Origin: Glebionis coronaria
Lineage: Eukaryota > Streptophyta > Magnoliopsida > Asterales > Asteraceae
Direction of reading: 5' to 3'
Assembly: GCA_025667525.1 (NCBI GenBank)
Contig: CM046882.1
Location: 500,312,292-500,376,291, forward strand
DNA: 64,000 bases
This document shows, piece by piece, positions 58,724 to 64,000 of the stretch. How positions within the stretch are numbered: the first letter of the stretch is position 1; each line of letters begins with the position of its first letter. A program made the position numbers and the translations under genes. The notes beneath the pieces were generated by a model. That model saw only the letters and a program-made list of their open reading frames with translations. It did no database searches and was not told where the DNA came from.

Positions 58724-59150
58724 AATATGAAATTTCATAGTGTTTCTTTTGTCAAGTAAATCGGTCCAAGTTGTCTGTTTATTAGTGTCATACTTTGCTA
58801 AAAAATGATATCTTTACTTCACCAGCCATGAAGTGCATCGGAGTCCTCAGAGACACGACAAATATGGTTGATTATCATATTCTTGTGTATTGGATGAGCA
58901 TTATCTATATCAATAGGTCTATCTTACATATGTTAAATAGTTTTGATCTAATTATCCGATAAGTGGTAAACAATTTTCTTTGATCTAGTTAATCTTCATA
59001 AGTTGTTTGTAAATATTAAAGATTGTTTATTTGGTAGTGGTGGGTTATAAAGTCAAAATTACCAATCTATCCTCATGAGCTCTTTTGTACTAGTAAATAA
59101 TTTGTAATAAAAAATAAATTAGAAAATGCCAGCTAGACATTTAACATTTA

Positions 59151-59831
59151 AGAGAGAAAGGTATGGTGAAGAGCCAACCCCTCAAAATTTTGCCTAGTCA
59201 CCTGCCAACTCAGCGACACATCATACAAACACAACTAACCAAAATACCCCTTCACTCACAAAACATCCAACCCCTCATCTCTTGGGCCTCACCACTATCT
59301 TTTTTTATTTTTTTTTATTTTCTTACAATTTAAATTTCATTTTATTAAAATTAAAATTACAAATACTTAAATAAAAATACATTACGAAAATAAAAATACA
59401 AAACTAAACTAAAAATATTTTAAAAAATTACAAAAATACAAAATATTTAACAAAAAAAACAATAGAACTAAAACAAAAAAAAACTCACCTTATCCACAAC
59501 CCCCTATCCTCATTTCCTCTCTATTTCTCCATTTCTTCTTCTATTCTTCTTCTCTCTTACCCAGAAAACATACACAACACATACTCAAACACATCCTGTA
59601 AAAAAGAAAAAATAAGAAGAAAGAAGAAAGGTGAAGAAAAAAGAAAAAAGAAAAAGAAAACCCCACTCCAACGGCTCTTTTGCCCACTCACCCTCGTCGT
59701 GCATATTTCGGATTTCCGAAATCATCACGGCGAATAGGGTAGGGGGTCGGTGTGGCGAAGAACCTAGAAGAGGGCCGACGAGCCTCCATGTCAGCTCGAC
59801 GAAGGGGAGCTCGTTGCCATACCTTCCTCTC
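59151..59831. mobile_element. Inverted-repeat segment nested in the MULE
   Basis: Left AGAGAGAAAGGTATGG and right (complement) AGAGAGGAAGGTATGG bracket 680 bp of A/T-rich sequence followed by a CT-rich, promoter-like part. No target duplication established; superfamily unknown. Confidence 0.4.
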
Positions 59832-60045
59832 TAACCAGCAGTAATACGTAAATACATAGGAGGTAACCCGTGTAACAGGTAACCAAAACTTGAGTAACCT
59901 ATCTGTTAGGTTTTAAACTTTAGTAACAAAATCGATTTTTTAGCAAACTTTAGTAACTTTTGTGTATATTAACCCTATAAAATATAATGCTTATTGAATT
60001 TTAGTTTTAAGGTATCCACAGCCGCAACACGCGAATATCCTCTAA

Positions 60046-60186
60046 TTATATTTCACATGTATATGTTGGTCGTTTGCTTTCGTTTGAGACAAGTATAATT
60101 ATTATGAATTGTATTTTGAGTTTGTAACTCATATATAGAAGTCTGGCGGGTTTGTTTTGCCTTAGCGTATGTATGACGCGTGATTA
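60046..60186. other. Upstream flank of the beta-barrel gene
   Basis: No gene or repeat recognised between the Helitron end and the shared promoter segment. Confidence 0.4.
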
Positions 60187-60283
60187 GCAACAATAATTTT
60201 ATAAAAACAAAAAAGCAGTGTACACAGCCACCCTATAAAAAAAGCATCAATCACATACCACACCAAAACACACACTAGTGACT
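60187..60283 (+). promoter_or_regulatory. TATA-box promoter of the beta-barrel gene
   Basis: CACAGCCACCCTATAAAAAAAG with TATAAAA at 60234-60240; transcription would start about 60265. The segment is duplicated at 54935-55044 with a damaged TATA box. Position and the 5' exon with donor CACAG|GTATAT (60327/60328) support use as a core promoter. Confidence 0.55.
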
Positions 60284-60327
60284 AGACTAGGGTTCATTCA
60301 TATTCCCCCATTCACACAACAACACAG

Positions 60328-61993
60328 GTATATTATTCTTCATCTGCTTTTTCACGGTTAATATTTATTATAATACCATCTACACTTTGTTTCTTCTATG
60401 TTATCTGCTGACGTCATCATAATCATCTGTTTTCTTTTTTATAAAAAACCGGATTTTATAAGAGAAAACAAATGTTATTTTTTATTTAGTCCCTGTAGAT
60501 TTGATCTTTTCGTTTTATTCATCACTAGTTTTGTTTATTTGATTTTGGCTTATATTTTATAAGCCCACATTTTCCGGCTTTTGTTTTTCCCAAATAAGCC
60601 AGAAAATTAGGGAAATCAAATAACCGCATAAGCCCCACAATCCCACATAGAAGCCGAAACAAACAGCCCCCTTAGCTGGTTATGTTTAGCATTCCGGAAC
60701 ATTTGGAGGCGTTTTAAAAATATAATGGTTTCTTGACAATGAGCGTTTAATTTTATTTAACCGCTCTTATTTTAATGCAAATAAAAGCAGCTATTAGCGT
60801 TAGTGATTATAGGCAAGTTGCATGAGCTAGCAGTACCTATTTGGTTTATGAAAACCCTTTAGTAACGCTGTAGTTGTAATTATAAAGTGTATAGGCTAAG
60901 CAAAATGCTAAGCGATCTTTTATTAGCGTTTTGGATATGTGCGCTGAAAGTATGAAACAAGAACCAAAACTTAAAAATGATTGTTGCCAAACAAGCACTA
61001 TATTCTAAATGCTCCAAAAAGCTCATCGCCATTGTCTTTGTATATGTTTGATATCCTATTTGTTTAAAGTTTCTCTAGTTAACATTGTGATTTCATTTTT
61101 ATGTATATTATTATAGTTTGATGGTGCCTAGTTTTCAAGCGACATAGTTGGATTTGGGAACTAGTTGTTAGATGAATGTATTGTAAGTATATTGGTAGGT
61201 CTGTTGCTTAGAAGACCTAATTAACATTGTATGCTTTCAAACGGTTCCGCGTCCGTGAAATGTTTAAATTGTTGGAATAAAAGCTTGCCAACCGATGCTA
61301 ATGCTATTTGTTCAAAGAAGTTGATGTTTGACCCGATACGGTCTCGTGTAGACACTCTTGTTAAGGATATCAAAATTTTATCCCGCCTTCGGTTATTTGG
61401 ATCAGTGATCCTGTGTCAAGTTGTAGTACTTTTTAATTCCTTATATCTAGCTTATCACTCGCTTAATGATAATGTTGTTAAAAAACAGAGTCGTCCAGTA
61501 AGGGTAAGTCCAGTATGATCATAGGAATCAGATGATAGTTGCATCTTTTAGAAGAGGAACGGTAAAAATATTAAAGTGTTGTTTGTGGTTGGTGGGCCTG
61601 AAAATTTGGCTGGAATGATGTATCCTTAATAAAATTGTCACAACTGATTGACTAAATGATTTGCATATTTTTTGTTAAAGATTTGTCATATTACACAGTA
61701 ACATTAGATTCTTAGGCACCTTTAGGTTCCTCGAAGTGATTGTAATTAAATGCTTATTATTATTCCCAGTCCCATGAAATTTATATATAGTTGATTCTGC
61801 TTCTCGTTATGAAAATCTACAAATTGGTCCATGAACTTTACAATACGACAATTTTGGTGATATAGATAGTTCTTAGGGCTAAGATAACTAGATGATTTTC
61901 ATGTTTTTTTGGGCTAAGATAAGTAGTTATTAGAATGCTTTAACATGGTAATTCGAAAGTGTTTAATTGTTTGATTAATGTTAAGTTTTACAG
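60328..61993 (+). other. 5' intron of the beta-barrel gene (1666 nt)
   Basis: Donor ACACAG|GTATAT and acceptor TTTTACAG|CTATGTC; the ATG follows two bases after the acceptor. T-rich throughout. A frame of 95 codons at 61231-61518 (starting MLSNGSASVKCLNCWNKS) lies inside and could be an alternative exon; unrecognised. Confidence 0.5.
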
Positions 61994-61995
61994 CT

Positions 61996-63663
61996 ATGTC
62001 TAAGAAGAGTCACAAGGTCAACATAGAGGATGGAGTGAATCAATTGAGCTTAACAGAAGAAAGTCCGGTTAAGAAAGTATTGCACAATGAAACAATAGGC
62101 TTGTTTGTTGTCAATGAAGATCCAGAGCTGACCAAAGCTAGGGCTCGAGGGTGGTACTTGCTTGCTAGATGCACGATGCATGTGTGTAACTCAAGGGATA
62201 TGTTTGATGACTACCAACCAGTAATGGGTCATGTGGTGGTTCTGGAAGACAATAGTCGTGTTGATGTGGTCGGGTTTGGAACAGTAAAACTTAAATTGGA
62301 TACTAGGAAGGTTTTGACTCTTGAAAATGTTTTTCATATTCCTGAGATCCCAAAGAGTCTCATATCTGTCCCTCAACTTTTCGATATGGATTTCAATGTG
62401 ACTTTTCGCAGCCAGAAATGTGTTATTGATGATGGTCTCGAGGTTGTTGGAAAAGGGTACAGGGAGGATGAATTGTATTGTTTGAGCTTAATGGAAGACC
62501 GTCTAGCTGAGAAAGTGGTGGTGCTTCAGGATACAACCAGCAAGTATAAGGTATGTGGGGAAACCAGATATCATGCTCGGTGCAAAGACAAGAATCCTGA
62601 TACTGCGAAAGTGGTTCTTCAGGAAATAATAGGCTTAGCGACTCGATCCAACCAGAAGGCCCAAGGCTGGTACTTGAATTGTGGTACTTCAGAGCATGTT
62701 TGCTACTCTAGGGACATGTTTGTGGACTACAACCCAATGAGAGACCATGAGGTTATTTTGGACAATGATGATATTGTTGACGTAGCTGTGTTTGGTACAG
62801 TGGTGATTCAATTCGACACAGACAAGGTTTTGAGACTCTCAAATGTTCTTCATATACCAAAAATCAGTGAATGCTATGTATCTGTCGCCAAACTCGATGA
62901 TCTTGGATACATAATGACTTTAAGGGATGGAATAGGTCTCATTACGAAGAATGGCGAGGTCATAGCTAAAGGGTATGACCTAGAGCCAGGGTATGCACTG
63001 TATTGGTTGAGGTAGAAGGGAGATCCTCCTGTCAGGAGGAAAGTGATTGGCAATGAACATCCAGGTGCTGACAATGGTAATAATGATTCAGGACGCATCA
63101 TTACTTTTGGGGGTGGGCAATGTGTCATTAAGCAGGGTGATGTGATCCTTCAAAAAGGGTACAAGGATGCCGTGCTATATAAGATGGACTATATGAAAGA
63201 ACCACCCACAGGTCACAAACTAGAGATTCATTTAAGGATAGGCTTGGGCGATGAACACCCAGAGTTGACCAAAGCTAGGGCTCGAGGGTGGTACTTGCTT
63301 CCTAAGTGCACAATGCATGTTTGTAACTCCAGGGACATGTTTTTTGACTATCAACCGGTGACTGGTCACGAGGTGGTTTTGGAAGATGACGATAGTCGTG
63401 TTGCTGTGGCTGGGTATGGAACAGTTAAACTTCAGTTGACTACTGGGAAGGTTTTGACTCTTGAAAGAGTTTTTCATATGCCTGCAATCATCAAGTGTTG
63501 CATTTCCCTTGATTTGTTTATGAAGATGGGATTTAGCCTGGACTTTTATGATGAGGGAATTCATGTCAAGAAAGGTGATCAGATCGTGGGAGATGCGTTC
63601 ATTGAAGATAAATTGCTTCGGCTCAGTGTCATTGATGAACATTCAAGTGGAAATCAGGCGTGA
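61996..63663 (+). CDS. Tandem copia-type beta-barrel (Pol_BBD) protein, candidate domesticated gene
   Basis: Start ATG 61996 (MSKKSHKVNIEDGVNQLSL), just after a good acceptor. The frame runs to TGA 63661 with one TAG at 63013-63015; 339 codons before it, 215 after. Three full domains of the copia protease-adjacent beta-barrel type open WYLLARCTMHVC, WYLNCGTSEHVC and WYLLPKCTMHVC and continue with DMF.DY.P, GTV...D/T.KVL.L..V.H.P.I, then KGY. A C-terminal half-domain (GGGQCVIKQGDVILQKGY) precedes the third. Domains 1 and 3 are most alike. A degenerate zinc knuckle (VCGETRYHARC) precedes domain 2. In copia elements the first motif is WxxDSGA..H; the catalytic Asp is absent from all three copies, and no RT, integrase or LTR surrounds the gene. 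Likely role unknown, perhaps protein or nucleic-acid binding. The TAG may be a nonsense mutation, a readthrough site or an assembly variant. Confidence 0.65.
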
Positions 63664-64000
63664 GGGTGGTTGATTAGATTGTCACTTTAGCTAATGGTAA
63701 TTTAGTCTTTGTCCACAAACTTTCTTAAAGGCATACTTTTGACTAAATGTATGCTCATTGAATCTTAAGTTGTGGTTATGTCGTAATGTCTTACTTTAGT
63801 TGATACTTTTGCTGAAGAATTATGTACGTTCTATCTGCAATTGTGCTTGATAATCTATTAGCTTTTTTTTCTTGCCATTATATATACCCCAATGTCTTGG
63901 CGCTTATGTTATGCATATCAGTATATTATTATACTGTGTACATGTTTGCTGAAAACTGGCTATAAAGATGTAACGCCTTGCAAGCTGAGGTGCAATTTAG
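63664..64000 (+). other. 3' flank of the beta-barrel gene
   Basis: AT-rich, no ORF; probably 3' untranslated sequence. No clear polyadenylation signal chosen. Confidence 0.4.

Larger units (their letters stand above)
57915..59975. mobile_element. Non-autonomous Mutator-like element (MULE)
   Basis: Long terminal inverted repeats of about 85-100 bp: left starts GGGTTAATATACACAAAAG (57915), right ends with its complement (59975). Exact 9-bp target duplication TATAAAATA at 57906-57914 and 59976-59984. Long TIRs with a 9-bp duplication define Mutator-like elements. No MURA transposase. The interior includes unassigned sequence (58040-59150) and another inverted-repeat segment (59151-59831). Confidence 0.85.
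56533..60045 (+). mobile_element. Non-autonomous Helitron-like element
   Basis: Starts A|TCTCTACTATATATTAAAAG and ends CCGCAACACGCGAATATCCTCTAA|T. This is 5' TC, 3' CTRR and insertion between A and T, with a GC-rich hairpin-like motif about 15 bases before the 3' end, as in plant Helitrons. A partial second 5' end lies at about 56727. No Rep/helicase coding sequence. Contains the Mutator-like element at 57915-59975 and a diverged duplication at 57100-57300. Confidence 0.55.

Overview
This window is nuclear DNA of a flowering plant. It contains chromovirus, Athila-type and Ty1-copia LTR retrotransposons, Helitrons, a Mutator-like element and PIF/Harbinger-associated SANT fragments, and almost no single-copy coding sequence. 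The style of the elements suggests a dicot, possibly Asteraceae; that family-level guess is my inference. About nine tenths of the window is nested transposons.

Region 1 (1-22.1 kb). A decayed Helitron Rep/helicase gene, minus strand, runs off the left edge. A non-autonomous LTR retrotransposon without genes (element A, 1310-8430) sits inside one of its codons. The Helitron gene resumes at 8431 and abuts the start of a Ty1-copia gag (about 9225-9511). The copia leader is split by element B (10141-21492, exact 5-bp target duplication), a complete but inactivated chromovirus of Tekay/Del type on the minus strand. Right of B follow the copia primer-binding site and LTR.

Region 2 (22.1-24.6 kb) holds short local repeats and a broken SANT/NAM-associated gene that lies on both sides of the next element.

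Region 3 (24642-54564) is element C, an old, badly eroded Tekay-type chromovirus with an exact 5-bp target duplication. Its left LTR received two Athila-lineage elements. Element D (25920-33252, plus strand) has equal-length LTRs and one zinc-knuckle ORF but no pol. Element E (34595-44688, minus strand) has a 1909-codon open gag-pol but a truncated 3' LTR. D and E share LTR start, primer-binding site, leader and about 1 kb of 3' untranslated sequence including a hairpin, so they look like a parasite/helper pair. The right LTR of C received a 2.28-kb Helitron-like insert, without target duplication, that carries a MITE and a perfect 241-bp tandem duplication.

Region 4 (54.6-60.2 kb) has the rest of the SANT-related gene, a second SANT fragment in a TIR-bounded segment, and a Helitron-like element (56533-60045). 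Nested in the latter is a non-autonomous Mutator-like element (57915-59975, exact 9-bp target duplication).

Region 5 (60.2-64.0 kb) is the only host-like gene: TATA box, short 5' exon, 1.67-kb intron, and a coding region (61996-63663, one internal TAG) made of repeated copia-derived beta-barrel domains that have all lost the protease Asp-Ser-Gly signature. It is a candidate domesticated retroelement gene.

The observations I would check first are the beta-barrel array gene, the D/E pair, and three short GT-AG introns inside the gag of element B, one of which is also recognisable in element C.
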